Shown here: positions 23,417-35,942 of the stretch, piece by piece
Position numbering within the stretch: the stretch's first letter is position 1
Layout: each line of letters opens with the position of its first letter
Assembly (NCBI GenBank): GCA_018343915.1
Contig: JABRWF010000007.1
Span: 2,480,001-2,544,000, forward strand
DNA from: Agroathelia rolfsii
Lineage: Eukaryota > Basidiomycota > Agaricomycetes > Amylocorticiales > Amylocorticiaceae
Length of the DNA: 64,000 bases
Reading direction: 5' to 3'
Position numbers and translations under genes: made by a program
Notes under the pieces: model-generated
The model's database searches: none
Seen by the model: the letters and a program-made list of their open reading frames with translations, nothing else
What the model was told of the DNA's origin: nothing

Positions 23417-25132
23417 ATGTCACCGACGTTTAGAATCCCCTCGACTGTGTTGGAGTACTATGCAGAGTCGTCCAAGGTCGGACGCCTTGCGTCCGCATTT
23501 AGCTCACGCACGCCCATTAGCGACGTGAATATCCAGGATGTATTTGATCGAAGCGAACCCAGCGATATCGATCCAGACTTCAGGCTTCCGAAACGATCCT
23601 CTCTTGTTACAGTTCTGTTTGCAAACGTGCTCTATCAGGTGAGTTGATCATTTACGATTTATTGTACTTCTGATACTCATGAATCTGCATAAACGCGATA
23701 ATTGTAGACAACCTTCTTCATAATTGTATCTTCGTCAGATCTGTTCGTCTCTTCTTTTCACACTTATGAATGCAAGCATTAGCTAATTTCCTCACGATAG
23801 CTATGCGAAGCACTTGGGAGGCACATCAACCTTCTCGGGTCTTGTGATTGGTATACCTACCGCTATCTCTAGTTTGGTATTGATACCATTGATTAAACTT
23901 GATAAAGGTAAGTGTTTCTGACCTTTTCGAAAGGCTCGCGCAGCATCACGCTTATTTTCAATATCATGCCAGGACAATATCGAATACCTATGACTGCAGG
24001 CATGATTTCCGCAATACTAGGAAATTTATTCTACGCCCTCGCTTATCGTGCAAACAATCTTTACCTTATCTTGGTCGGTCGCATGGTCAATGGTGTTGGA
24101 TTTGCAAACTTCATGTACAACAAGCGGTACTGTAGTGACTCACGCCTTGTTGGCGTTAGGCGCCGTACCCAAATCGCCGGTTGGTTAGTTGTCGGTCAAG
24201 GAATAGGTTTCAGTGCTGGTCCCTTCTTTGGCGGCTTGCTTTACAAATTTGGCTTCTCGAACAACGTATTCAACGGATATTCTAGTCCCGGATGGATCAT
24301 GGCCCTCATCTGGGTTGTGTTTCTCATAATTTCCGTCTTTTCTTTTGAAGATGTTCCCCGGCCCGCCCCTATGGCTGAGAGGCAGGTGTCGGTGGAGCTG
24401 CGTTCCGTCGAGAGACCAACGACAGCACCTCTTCAGAGCCCCTTGCCTAGTCTTGACTCGCCTGAACCCATCTTCCGCATGACACCTGGTCAGTGGGGCG
24501 TTATCGCATGTATGTGTTGGCAAGCATTTACATGTTTCTTTATCCTCGGCGCCTGGGAAGCCAACATCCCCGTCTTTACTGGTGCTACCGCACCATTCCA
24601 CTACTCGCCTTTTGCCGCGGGAAACTTCATTGCGCTAGGAGGCGTTGCATCCTTCCCGATCCTATTCCTCAACGTGATGTTTGCTAGTAGGACACAGGAT
24701 CGACACATTCTCGCTACAGGAACCGGGCTTGGCCTGGCAGGGCTTTTGATCACGCTAGCGACGCTCAAGGCTGGCATGGTTAACTTTGCGAGCTTCTTCA
24801 TCTGTTGGTTCCTTGTCGCTCTTGGATTTAACCTCGCCAGCACAGTCACTATGAGCCTTTTATCAAAACAACTGCCTGGGAATTGGAATCTGCGGAACTC
24901 GATGGTAAGAAACAGCCGTTCATAAGGTCATAAGCAGTTTTGGTCTTACGCATCGTTTTTATAGATGATTCAATATAGCAATAATGCTGGTCGTGTGCTT
25001 GGTGCTGTCTGGGGCAGTTCAGGTGTTAAAGTGGGTATGATGAATTATGTTGGTATCCAGATTGCCATTGTCGGCATTGGTGCCCTGATGTACCTTACGT
25101 TGTGGAGGCAGCTGAAAACAAAGACAGGGTAG
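23417..25132 (+). CDS. MFS transporter, paralogue 2
   Basis: Five exons (23417-23638, 23708-23742, 23801-23907, 23973-24904, 24965-25132) sum to 1464 nt, 487 residues. The internal exons have exactly the lengths of paralogue 1 (35, 107, 932, 168 nt). The proteins are highly similar throughout the membrane region (for example FRMTPGQWGVIACMCW and NFASFFICWFLVALGFN). They diverge mostly in the N-terminal 60 residues and the central loop (ERQVSVELRSVERP). The ATG at 23417 is preferred over an upstream GTG because it matches the paralogue's start. It is a plasma-membrane or vacuolar transporter of unknown substrate. It ends 90 bp from the stop of the convergent 7-TM gene. Confidence 0.84.
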
Positions 25133-25222
25133 AGGACGACTGACAGGAGCATAACTTCGGAAGTTGTATTGTTTATTAATTGTGCATAGAGTTATTCGAT
25201 GGATCCAAGGCTTTTCTTTTCA

Positions 25223-26734
25223 TTACACAGTAGCATGTGCCGGCTCTTGCTCATTTTCTTCTCTATTTAGATGGTTTAATCCAAAACTCATGCGACTAAA
25301 GCTTCTTGGATTGCCAATATCGATATTACTGCTCAGGCTTGATCGGTTTGACCCTCGAGAATACTGATATATCCTGGAAAGCACACCACTACTGTTCGGA
25401 GATCGATCAATTCCACTCCAAGCAACACGAATATTGAGGAGAGTAAATGTTATCGCCTGTATGAAATGTATACTGAGTAAATCCAGAGGAATGATAAGGC
25501 GGTTACGAGGGACTTACGATGATTTGAGTTATCTAGAAATTGAAAACGGGTCATATCTTCCCATAAGTCCTAGAGCAAGAAGAGAAAGGTACTTACCACT
25601 CCAACCAGTATGAATTCACCTTGTGATTTTCCAATGACCAAACAAATCTGGACAACGAGGCACCCAGTGTATACAGCTCCTGATTTCATAGTAAAGACGG
25701 CTAAAGACATCAAGCCGTTCCTGATTTTTCCCTGCTCACTATTGCAGTGTGATACAGAGCTTGAATGGGAACTTATACACCACAATCGTCCAGCAATAAG
25801 ACCTATTTAAAGTATTATCAGGAATGTTTTGATTACAGCCCAATATTCACCTCACTTACATGTACCACCTATATTAGTAAACAATGTTGTTACAAAAAAC
25901 CATAGACCGGGAACAGAGATAAGTTTCGGGCTGTTCCCCCGTGGCAAGACATGGTGGAATAGAACTGCAGCCCCAACACCTGAGAATCGCAAATTAGGTC
26001 CTGGATGCAATTTACATGGTTAAACCAGTTTAACCTACCTATATTAGCCAAGAAGTTGATAAGCAGTGTAATAAATATCTTGGAGTTACCATCCCAAACA
26101 ACATAAACACGGAAGAGCTGGATAATCCAATTTAGATACAGTTCAAATATTAGGTGAAGGGTAATAATTCACATACAATCAGAGCGTCGCCAATGTACGT
26201 CTGTAAACCAAAAGCCATCATCATCAGGACATATAAAGCATTGTTGTTCTCGACAATCCCTGCTAAAGCATATTCGACACTGATAGGTGCATTATATGAG
26301 CCCCATCCTAGGGCATTACCAGTAGCTATCATGACGGCTGTAATATGCTATGAAAAAGTGGCAGGTTACCTACTTGTGTAACTTGAAGCCCCTCGACTCG
26401 GAGACCAACTTGGGACATTACCATTGTTGAAAATAGGAACATCATAATAGATATAACCGTATAAACAATTTTGACTTTTTTGTTTTCATGTTTCTGAAGA
26501 ATATAGATCGATATAACGAATATTATTAAAAAAGCACCTGTTCAATGAAATTTTTATTTAAACCTAATCCTGAAAGCAACTGGTAGCTGTACCATACAAC
26601 AGTAGGTCAAGGGGTAGGGTAAGCAAAACAGCAGTGCCGAGACTAAGTGGACCAGCCATTTGTCCTAGGGAATCAACCATCCATAGTGAGGAACTTGAAG
26701 TGGAACTATTTATGCTCGAGCCAATGGTCTTCAT
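25223..26734 (-). CDS. Seven-transmembrane basidiomycete membrane protein, paralogue A
   Basis: Eight exons on the minus strand (26734-26593, 26537-26422, 26347-26177, 26117-26039, 25979-25869, 25802-25597, 25532-25518, 25456-25223) sum to 1074 nt, 357 residues. Exon 7 is a 15-nt micro-exon encoding ITQII, also present in paralogues B and C. About seven hydrophobic segments are visible, with a short extracellular-type N-terminus (MKTIGSSINSSTSSSS, one N-glycosylation site) and a hydrophilic Ser/Asn-rich tail. Characteristic pieces are LQKHENKK after helix 2, FGLQTYIGDALI before helix 4 and RVYVVWDGN after it. This pattern is common among function-unknown 7-TM proteins of Agaricomycetes, sometimes thought receptor-like. 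No catalytic motif seen. It converges with the MFS gene 90 bp away. Confidence 0.72.
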
Positions 26735-28621
26735 GGTCGCTATGATGATAGTTACTATCAGTTCTACTAGATACTGATAATATGATGTGTTTTAAGAATG
26801 ATTTGATGGGCATCACTTCAAAGTAGGTAACTTACATCATGATCCTGTTCCGACCAATATTAGTATTTGAGTCTGGACAAGCACGACAAAAAATAGGTCT
26901 ACCTATAGAGACCAGCCAAAATCTGTGTATTGCTTGGCCAGTGATGGTATGACATCACAAGGGAAGTGTACAAAGGTGGTGCCTATAATTTTCAAGGTAA
27001 GCCCACACTGTCACTTGTCTACCCCCGGGGTTCAAAATTCATTATATGATATTACGGCACGTTGGGCGTCCTCTAAATTTAAGTATGATGGGGCAACTTG
27101 GATCCGTATGACCACCGAATCATTCACCATGGAGATTTTGACAAACAGTAATAGATCAGCAAGGGATTGCTTGCTTGGTGATACTACTACTTAGTAGTAC
27201 TAGTATGAAATGTGAACAATGTGTTATCTGTGAAAAGGTCCAAATATAACAAGGGATTCCATGGTTTGCAAGTATAGGACAAGCTACTATGGGCTTGCAA
27301 GCACACAACAATGTCGATATTTGAGATGCCTTGGCAAGCATGTTAAAATATTGAAAGGGGGTTGATCGCAGCCAACAGTAGACAACACGAATAAAATTTC
27401 CGTTCGTCGTAGTACGTGGTGGTACGCAGTCAAACGGATAGAGATACAAAAATTTACATCTGCCGGATAAAATACAATCTAATCACGTGATAAATTTATC
27501 CTCTGCGTCGAGCACACGGATTGCAACTCCAACAGAAGATTATGAGCAATACAAGGTAATTGGAATTACTTGAATATTGAATATAGAAGGTGAGAGTCTT
27601 CCCAGCAAATCTCTAGCGGTTACTTATCCACACTTTACTGTTGTCGTTGCTTTGTCGACTCGATGGACATGTATGCATATAGTTAGAGGCTTGATGCATT
27701 GTGGTTTTAAGCCAGATATATAACACTAAACCTGAAACATCAATCCTTTTAATCGGCAGCTTAGCCCAGTTTTCTGTGCATACTGTCGCTGCTCCACAAC
27801 CATTATAGGCCAGGATCAGGAGTTCGAACCTTAGCAGGTTCTAGTGTAAGAAATACTCAACGGAAAATGGAATTTGTTTTATTTCTGGGTCACTATGGGT
27901 TTTTGAAATGTAATATAAGGTTTCCTATGCATGCAAGTCATGCAAGCTTATACAAAATTACCACAAGTTTGCAATATTCGATACCTCTTGCATTTGGGAT
28001 GTGTTATTGCGAGAGATTTAACTTAGATCATCAAACCTGATGGTTGCCTGAATAGTACTGGACAAGCATGTTGCATGAAAGACATTGTACAAAACTCAGG
28101 TCTGTTTAGGCCTTGAGGTTCGGGTCTCAAGCTCTGTACGTAATAAGGGGTCTAAACACATGATATTATGAGGCACTGCTAGTGGCAGAAGAAGAGGTCA
28201 AGAGGTAAAACTACTGAAAGCTTATATTGTGACCATGACTACTGGATTTTCTTGAATAGGCACCTCTTTGCGGACACTCCGGGGTTTTCAAAAGAAAAAC
28301 GCCGTTTTTACCGATCTTGAAAAATATGTTCAAGTTTCACCTATTCACTACCAAGTCTAGGAGTCTAGCCCTTTTAATTGCTGCCGGACATGGTTGGCTC
28401 CGAGGCCTGTGCATGCGCACCAATACATATTTTCAATATAGTGTCCACCGAATACTACTAGTGGTGACACAAATGATTCCTGAAAATTTTCAAAGAATAA
28501 CACTGAGATCTAATATTCGGATGTATGTGCCACAACTCACTGGCTGGCCTTCGAGTCCACTGGCACAGCTTCACAAGTGAATGCTAATTGTAAGTAATAT
28601 AATTTAATGCAAACCAATAAA
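26735..28621. other. AT-rich intergenic region between 7-TM paralogues A and B
   Basis: About 1.9 kb with no recognised gene. Open frames at about 26925-27194 and 28317-28580 have no domain I know and no supporting splice structure. One TTCGAACC-type T-loop-like string near 27821 has no cloverleaf around it. Confidence 0.4.
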
Positions 28622-30007
28622 TTACAATATACAATTCGAGTCGATGGATTCAAGATCTTTGGCGTTCAAATTGTTATCGACCGTAGGTTGCCGAGATCCT
28701 GAGTGTCGGTCTCTTTCGGTAAGTATCCTCAATATGCGCGATCTATTGATGCCATTCCAACCAACGCGCATGTTCAGGAGAGTAAACGTATTTGCCTACC
28801 AGTAGATTGGACACATTATTAGTGGGTCTAGTAGAAAAAGTAGCATTGTGGAAGAGCTCTGGAGAGAGTAGTAAGCTTACAATAACTTGAGTTAACTAAC
28901 ACAATATTAGATGCATTTTTAAGCCCAACAACCAAACCTGAATGCAAAGGGAACTGCTTACCACGCCAAGAAGAACATATTGGTAAGGAGACTTGAAAAC
29001 AACCAGACAGATCATAATAGCAAGGCAAGCAGAATACACCACTCCTGATTCAATGACAACAATGGCAAAAAACATTAGACATTTGCTGGAATATTTATTA
29101 TGGTAACCTGGCAGCTCGCGACTTGAGCTAGAGCCTATCCACCATAGGCGTATAGCAATAAGAGCTGGAGATAAATCATTAAATGCCGTATCAATTGTAG
29201 TAACATGTCAAAACAACTCACCTGTGCAACTTAGATTGGTCAAAAATGTGATCAAGAAGAATAATAAGCCGGTAATGGAGATGCGTTGTGTTGGACCTGG
29301 TTCATTCCGTGAAACGTGATATATATGTCCTTTAAGAGCAGCAACTCCAACACCTGGGAATAGGTTAGTATCACAGCCCTGTTTGCATTGCCGATAATAG
29401 TAACAAACCGATATTAGCCACGAAAAAAATAGAGGTTGTTATGAAGATCTTGAAGTTACCCCTCCAGACAACGTAAAGGCGGTATAGCTGAAGATATCAT
29501 TTGTTCAAGTTGGCACAGGATTTGGTGTCATGCAACAGGAACACATACTATTAGAGCATCTCCAATGTACGTTTGGAAGCCATAAATCAATTCAAACGCG
29601 GTAAACCGAAAGCTACTTTCCCGAAAAACATCTGCTAAAGAGCTCTGGACATGGATGGGAGCATCGTCCGAACCATATCCCAACGCGCTTCCGACAAATA
29701 TTAAATTGCTCAAAATATACTAAAACCAAACCTAAGAGTCTTGATCCATTTGATTATAGGAAAGAGACCTACCATTGTAGACAAAGTGAACATAATGACG
29801 GATATGATCGTGTATATGATTCTGACTTTTTTATTTTCGTGCTTTTGGAGGACATAGATGGAAGCGGGAAATAATATAAGCAAAACACCTTGAAAATGCA
29901 TTAGTCATTTGACTCGGAGTTTGCTGCAGCAAGAAAATCAATTAAGTCATACCATATAATGCCAGTTCAAGGGGCACGGCAAGCAACACGGCGGTACCAA
30001 TATTCAT
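28622..30007 (-). CDS. Seven-transmembrane basidiomycete membrane protein, paralogue B
   Basis: Exons on the minus strand (30007-29953, 29888-29773, 29719-29549, 29487-29409, 29353-29222, 29164-28962, 28895-28881, 28795-28622) sum to 945 nt, 314 residues, with the same junction phases as paralogue A. The micro-exon encodes LTQVI. Conserved pieces are LQKHENKKVRIIYT, YGFQTYIGDALI and LYRLYVVWRGN. The start is uncertain. The ATG at 30007 begins directly before helix 1 (MNIGTAVLLAVPLELALYG), but an open stretch upstream ending at a possible acceptor near 30050 suggests a small extra 5' exon, as in the longer N-terminus of A. Function unknown. Confidence 0.68.
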
Positions 30008-30927
30008 TGAACCGGCCAACGAATAAGGGGAGGGTGGAATTCCCTCTATACGAAAGGCTAATCATGTATATTTATATTAAGAGCAATACATATCAACAAT
30101 GCGATGCTAATGGGATTGAGGATCACATATGATGTGAATTAGAAAAATCTACTAAAAAAAAACATGGTTGTGTGGAGCTAGAATGAGTGAATGCGGTAGT
30201 AAACTATGATTCAGCGGAATGAACACATGCCTCGTTGCAACTGCTTAGATGTGATCAATCAGATAATCTTTGAGTTGTTCTTAGACAGTGTTTAATGATG
30301 CACTGAGGTGACCAAGTTGCCAACCGACTAGGTACTACTGCCGTACTACTATTAGTAGGTAGATTAGCTATCATAGGGAGGAGCTCAACGGATACATTAA
30401 AAGTATTAGGAGAAAACACGAGTTTAGCGCTTAGGATTCAGCTATGCCAGTTTGCTGCTAAAGCCATAGGTTTACGCCCAGATGTCCCATTTAGCCTCGT
30501 CACCCATTATGGTTCACTTGGACAATCGAGCGTCCTTACAGTTTTGGCCCTGAGCTATTCAAGCGCTGGCAACTCGGAGTCCGGGTCACGGTATTATGGA
30601 TGCTATCATGATATTGACATCATGATATCGATATGGTGCATCATGACAAGCTGCCAATGACAAAGAGCCATATCCAGGATTCGGACTGAAGAGTATTAGG
30701 TCAGAATTGAAAGTCTGGGACCTGATGCATCATAATCGTTTGTTGTATGATGGATGGTGATAAAACAAACAAGAGATAGGTCCGAGTTGTGGATTCTACT
30801 ACCGTCCTACCCGATGTTGGGCTCGGCAAATATACTGCATTGCCTTCTTCCACCATCATGCATAGATCACCCAGGACACTCATGCGCCACCAAAGACATT
30901 TCAAAAAACAAAAAATAGAAGAAAGCC
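30008..30927. other. Intergenic region before the first tRNA-Glu
   Basis: No gene recognised. It may contain a short first exon of 7-TM paralogue B near 30050-30160. Confidence 0.35.
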
Positions 30928-31014
30928 TTCGGATACGGGGAATCGAACCCCGAGCTGCCGCGGACAGACTCTCTGAATGAGAGGCGGCAATGTTAGCCGT
31001 TACACCATATCCGA
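30928..31014 (-). tRNA. tRNA-Glu (anticodon CUC) with 15-nt intron
   Basis: Read on the minus strand, the 7-bp acceptor stem TCGGATA/TATCCGA is perfect and A is the discriminator. A GCCGC/GCGGC anticodon stem follows, with loop CT-CTC-A interrupted after position 37 by a 15-nt intron (TTCAGAGAGTCTGTC). The T arm is CGGGG-TTCGATT-CCCCG. The mature length would be 72 nt. An internal GGTTCGATTCC B box is present. T-rich sequence follows the 3' end, as expected for a Pol III terminator. It is identical to the copy at 46758-46844 except for one intron base. Confidence 0.92.
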
Positions 31015-31210
31015 TTGGCTATAAGACTGTCAATATATATGTACAGAGATCTCGCTGTTCGAACTGAGTGATTTATTACCGGTAGACTGACATGCGTTAT
31101 GCGTTGCCTATATTACTATTATTACAATTTGACAATAAACAAAAGTTATCTACGCTTGTCTAAGATCGAGGGAATAAATAACTGTCCAAAAAGAGAATGT
31201 GAGGTATCCA

Positions 31211-33544
31211 TCATCCTTCGAACACACCAGGCGCAACATCGACGCCCATGGTTGTCTTAGCCATCATCCTTGTTTGCCTCTCGAGTTCATCCTCAAACCC
31301 TTCGGTTTTGTATCCAAACAATCCGCCGAAGTATTGTCGCACTTTGCTCGCCCAGAAGATCACGTCTAGCCCAAATAGGCTCGCGCGGAATATGAGATAG
31401 TAGTAGTATTCCCTGGTGCGTTCGCCCAAGGAGAGGTCTGGTGCGGTGGCCAACGATCGAGAGGCCCATACACCAGTAATCTTGATACGGTTCACTGGCG
31501 AGCCCAGCGATTGATTGTTGCCTAGAAAAACAATGTAATGTTAGCACAAAGCACAATCACGAAGAACGCAAAAGTATAAACGCACCTTGTACCATACGTA
31601 TATTCCTACCCAAAAACAGCAATGCTTTGGGCAACCTGTCCGTATCAATTAGGAACGTCTTGAGCTTCGCTTTCATACGAACGCTCTGCTCATATTGCGA
31701 CAATTCCGAGAAGTCCGCTTCAGGCTTATCCTTGTTGGAGGGACCCTTATTTTTCTTGAATTGTACCGGACGCATGAGCGTCGAGCTAGCAAACAAGTCT
31801 GGGGCACCGATGCCCCAATCTTTGGTGATGCTTTCGATAGTACCGACGTCGGTACTAAGGAGAGCCTTCCAAAGCATGGCATATTGGCGTCTAACTTTGT
31901 CGTCTACGTGCACATATAGACCATGGTCGAGAAGCACAAGCTGTGGTGCGCCAGCCTTGGTCGGATGTGGGCGAATTAGGATATTACCCGGGTGTGGGTC
32001 ACAATCTGAATGGGCTATCAATGACACATGCAAAAGTGCAGCCGGGTTATAAAGTATACGTACGTACCCAGCCCCAGCTGAACATCTGTGCGCTGAAGAG
32101 CTCGACCATTACGTTCATCAACCCCTTTACACCTCCCTTCAACGCCTGCCCGGGGTAACCTGGTGCAAGTGGCCCACCCTTGGCTTCGGCAATAGGGGAC
32201 TTTTCGCCCATGAGCCGTTTCACAGCCTCACGATCACTAAACCGCACGCCATCAATCCACTCCGCAGTCATGATTCTCTTTGTTGTGAGGTCGTGATACA
32301 CACGGGGGATGTATACGCTCTGGGAAAAACTAGGCTCATTGGCGACGAGTAAGGAGGTCCGAGTGGCATTACTCGCTTCTCGTTCAAAGTCGAGTTCTTG
32401 ACGCAAGTGGTCGGTAATGAAGTCTGTAGATCTTCTTGAGAAGCTGTACCTCATGTAAACACAAGGTATAAACGAACCAACGGCAAAGTAGACAGGTAGA
32501 TCAAAAACCCAGTTTTCAAACATCCACATCACGACACTATAGGCCCAGGGTGCGTGTATGATCAGAAACCGTTAGCACAAAGTAGAGGAGGATAAACCTC
32601 ACCGATAAATTCCCAAATCCCATTCAACCTGCTTCGTCACCGCCGGCTTCTGCACCTTGACTGCGACCCGCTCGCCTGTCCCCTTTAGCTTTGCCCGGTG
32701 GACCTGAGCAATACTAGCGCTAGCCACAGCCTGCTCCTCGAATTCGTCAAAGATCTCCTCAGGACGCTTGCCAAATTCCTTCTCGAAGACAGCAACAACA
32801 TCTGAGTAGGGCACTTGTGGAGCATCGTCGAAGAGTCTCGCGAATTTGACTTGCATGGGTTTAGGAAGGAGGCCGGCGTTGGCGCCTATAGCTTGACCTG
32901 TACGTGAAAATCGAATGATTGATCAGAATAGTTTGCATCATCAGACACAAGCTGAAAGAGTGTACCGATTTTAATGTACAATCCACCATTTTTGGTGAAT
33001 AAGTCGTATAAGCGTTCTGCGACACGTTCGTGAAGCTCAGGTATCCTTTCACTCTTCTCCGGGGTAAAATTGAGCTTGTAGTCAAGCGTTATAGCGGCGC
33101 ACTACAAAAGGGCATATACAACTCAGTACAAAATCTCGAATCAACAGCTCCCAGGACTAAGCAAATGCAAACGAGAGCTGGCATCTCAAAGAGTATGATG
33201 TATGTTTGCTCAATCGTATTGGCGACTGGAATAATAGGCAGCATATAAAAGAAGCATTTTTCAAACTGATGACTCACAGCCCATAATGTTCTCAAGTTCC
33301 TCCCAATGGCTGAAGCGTTGAAATATCTATCAAGGACGTAGACGCCGCCAGCACCGAGAGCTATATAAGCCAGTCTCCTGGAATATCTTTCTGCTCTTCC
33401 AGGCCGGGCGCCACCAGCGGTATAACTTGCATTTCGTATGCTGTGGAGTGCAGGCTGGACTGTTGGTCGTATGCGAAAGGGCGATATCGTGCGATGCAAG
33501 TGGGTACCGGGATGTATGCGAGAGAAGATGAGTCTAGTGGCCAT
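31211..33544 (-). CDS. ABC1/ADCK-family atypical kinase, mitochondrial (ADCK1/Cqd2-like)
   Basis: Minus-strand gene with at least six introns, start ATG at 33544, stop TGA at 31211-31213. The N-terminus is basic and Ser/Thr/Arg-rich like a mitochondrial presequence, then one membrane helix (LAYIALGAGGVYVLDRYF). ABC1 motifs follow in order: KIGQ (the KxGQ motif), AVASASIAQVHRA (Ala-rich nucleotide loop), VAVKVQKP (ATP Lys), QELDFEREASN, HCDPHPGN (catalytic loop, formed by splicing WGWV to HCD) and LLDHGLY (DFG equivalent). Family members are UbiB-like kinases/ATPases of the inner mitochondrial membrane linked to coenzyme Q and lipid homeostasis. The ADCK1/Cqd2 assignment over Cqd1 is moderate. 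It is the last of four same-strand genes (31.2-40.1 kb). Confidence 0.85.
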
Positions 33545-33848
33545 CTAGAATAGTAGTAGTAATTTGGATATAAGCAAAGGTTATAAGCACATAAGGTAGT
33601 TCTCTATAAGGTAGGACCGGATGAGAGTAATTTCTGACGCAGTGGTCCTTTTAACAGATCGACCGGCTTTATGCGGCAATGGATCGTGACGCGTGTGGGT
33701 CCGGCTTGGCTCATTCCGCTTAGTATGACGCTTACGCCGGACAGCGACGTGTCTCTTGCACTCAGGGGGCATCACAAAAATCAGTATGATCCAATCCATA
33801 TGACAAATAATAATTTACAACTACAGAATCCTCTAAATGTGTTCAATA

Positions 33849-35360
33849 TCAACTACCATTACACCACACATTACCCCACCGGTCCTGCCAGGCGCCCGTA
33901 GATCCTTGACCTAATACACCCAAGACACCACTGTCGATATATCCAACCCCATAGCTCATGTTCGCATTGTACTTGGGTATGGGACACGCAAAGCCCAAAA
34001 AGTTTGGACACGCACGATCTGCAGCATTGCAAGTCTCAAGACATGGCAAGAGCGGCGTATATGAAATATTTGCATCTGTGAGATTCGGGTTGCGGTTATC
34101 TGCGGAGGAGGTGACCATGGGTCCGAGAGCCGAAAAGACCTGCTGCCCAGTATTTTGGGAGATGACAGGCGTGGTTGAGGGAGCTTGTTCTCCACAGCGT
34201 GTAAATGAGATAGAGCAGAGCCATTTGCGATAGGCGGTTTGGCAGTCGGCGCACGATTGTACAGGTGAGTAAACGTCTCGTCCACAGGCGAATGTACCCA
34301 ATACGGTGGTGAAGTTGGTGAGGTATTCCAACAAGAGAGATGATGGCCCAAAGGGTACGTTGGTTGCGTTATATGTCAGATAAGGAAAGTCCGGCTCTGG
34401 TAATGGAACGGCGTAGGAAACAGAAGGGCAATAAGGGAGGGAATGCACGAGAGGGCAAGAAAATTGTGCTAATCGAATTGTTAGAGCTCACCAAAATATC
34501 AAAAACGTGGATCAAATATACCTGATTTGGTAACGAAATACGCTGCTGAAGTCATTATCGTATTGTCTTGGATAATGTATGTGGTGTAGTTCGTGGATGG
34601 CGTCAGGCCATCAACCAGCCACTGACTTCTCCATCCATCGTCGCTCCCTTTAAGCCACATATCCTGGCTAATGATGTTACCCACTTGACCGGATGCATTT
34701 CTCACAGCGCACGCTGTTTGCGGCAAGGAAGCGAGATTCTCTGACGTTGGCGCGATCAGAATAGTATAATTGGGGGCATCTGTTGGCGCGTCTGGCTGTG
34801 AGATATTTGCGGCAGGGAATGTGTAATTTGGGAAGCTTGGTGCTGGTGTCTCTGCGGCCTGTGCAAATATGGGCGAGAATAGCAGGGCTTGGTTGGATGT
34901 CGAATCTCCAAACCACATCGTATCATCTAGGAGCCGATGCATTGGACCTTTCAGGTATCATTAATGCCTCATGATTGTGAATAGAAGAATAAGCAATCCT
35001 ACCATTATCCGATATTCCAATTTCAAACGAGTTTGAACCGATGTTTTCGACTTTGAGCATCCCTCCAGAAGGGGCTGAGCCAGTCCAATTCCCAAATCCC
35101 TGCCAGAGAACTATCTTAGTAGCATCTGTCGTGTCATTTGCCACGTAGAACTGCGGTAAGGAGCTTGTCGAGGCACAGAGTGCAACCGAGACGCTCAGTG
35201 AATCGGATGACGGCAACGAAAATAATGTCGGCGAGCTAGAACCAGAGAACGATGAAAGCGAGTTTAGTGCTAATGCATGTTCCGACGTTTTCTGGTTCTG
35301 GGCATAGACGCTTGCTAAGGGGAGAAGGAGGCTGGACAGGTACAAGAGCGTTGAAGCCAT
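33849..35360 (-). CDS. Mid1-like stretch-activated calcium channel subunit
   Basis: Three exons on the minus strand (about 35360-35003, 34950-34524, 34472-33849). A signal peptide occupies the first 20 residues or so (MASTLLYLSSLLLPLASVYA). The ectodomain has many N-glycosylation sites (NDTT, NWTG, NYTF, NISQ, NASG, NYTT, NATN, NFTT). A Cys-rich C-terminal region carries motifs such as CADCQTAYRKWLC, CLETCNAADRACPNFLGFACP and a final WGNVWCNGS. This layout is that of fungal Mid1, the regulatory subunit of the Cch1 plasma-membrane calcium channel, needed for calcium influx after stress or cell-wall stretch. The start is fixed by the signal peptide. It lies about 300 bp upstream of the ABC1 kinase gene on the same strand. 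Confidence 0.82.
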
Positions 35361-35942
35361 TGGAAGGAGCTCATCAAAGGCCGCATCAGAATCTTATTGC
35401 AGCCGTGCACACGGCCTCGGTCGCCTCCATGCAAACATGTTGCCGAACCTCACCTTGCAGTGCTTCATAGACTACTATATCAACCATTTTTGGTTGCTTG
35501 AAATAACGAATTTGTGCTATTTCCTGACGATTGAAAGCACCATCTATGTTACTTTCTGTCGAACACGCCCAGACGTTGAGGATTCCTGCTCATAGCAACG
35601 ACGAGTAGTCCCGGAATCGCAACTTGGAATAACAAAACTGTCACTTTATTTTCTGACTAACCAATATCCTGGCTATAGTATTTGGATGCTATGCGATATA
35701 GATGTCTGGACTGACGAGAGTATCTTACTATCCTACGTCTCTCCAAACATACTCTTCTGAATCCACTTTTCGTGACTGAATCTGATTCAAGACATCTAAC
35801 CACCTTGAAGCCGTCATAGCACTATCCTTTGCTTGACCTGGCTTTTCTCACTAGAATGACCTAAAGAATTCGATCACAATCTTACTATATGCAAATCGCT
35901 GCCATAACATTATTATATGGAAACCAATACGATTCGTGTACG
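35361..35942. other. Intergenic region upstream of the Mid1-like gene
   Basis: No gene recognised. It should contain the promoter of the Mid1-like gene and the 3' UTR of the hydrolase, both on the minus strand. Confidence 0.4.

Noticed and set aside
27815..27845. TTCGAACC string resembling a tRNA T-loop.
   Set aside because: No acceptor, D or anticodon stems can be formed around it.
30789..30980. Small plus-strand open frame overlapping the tRNA.
   Set aside because: It reads through the antisense of tRNA-Glu and has no recognisable protein features.
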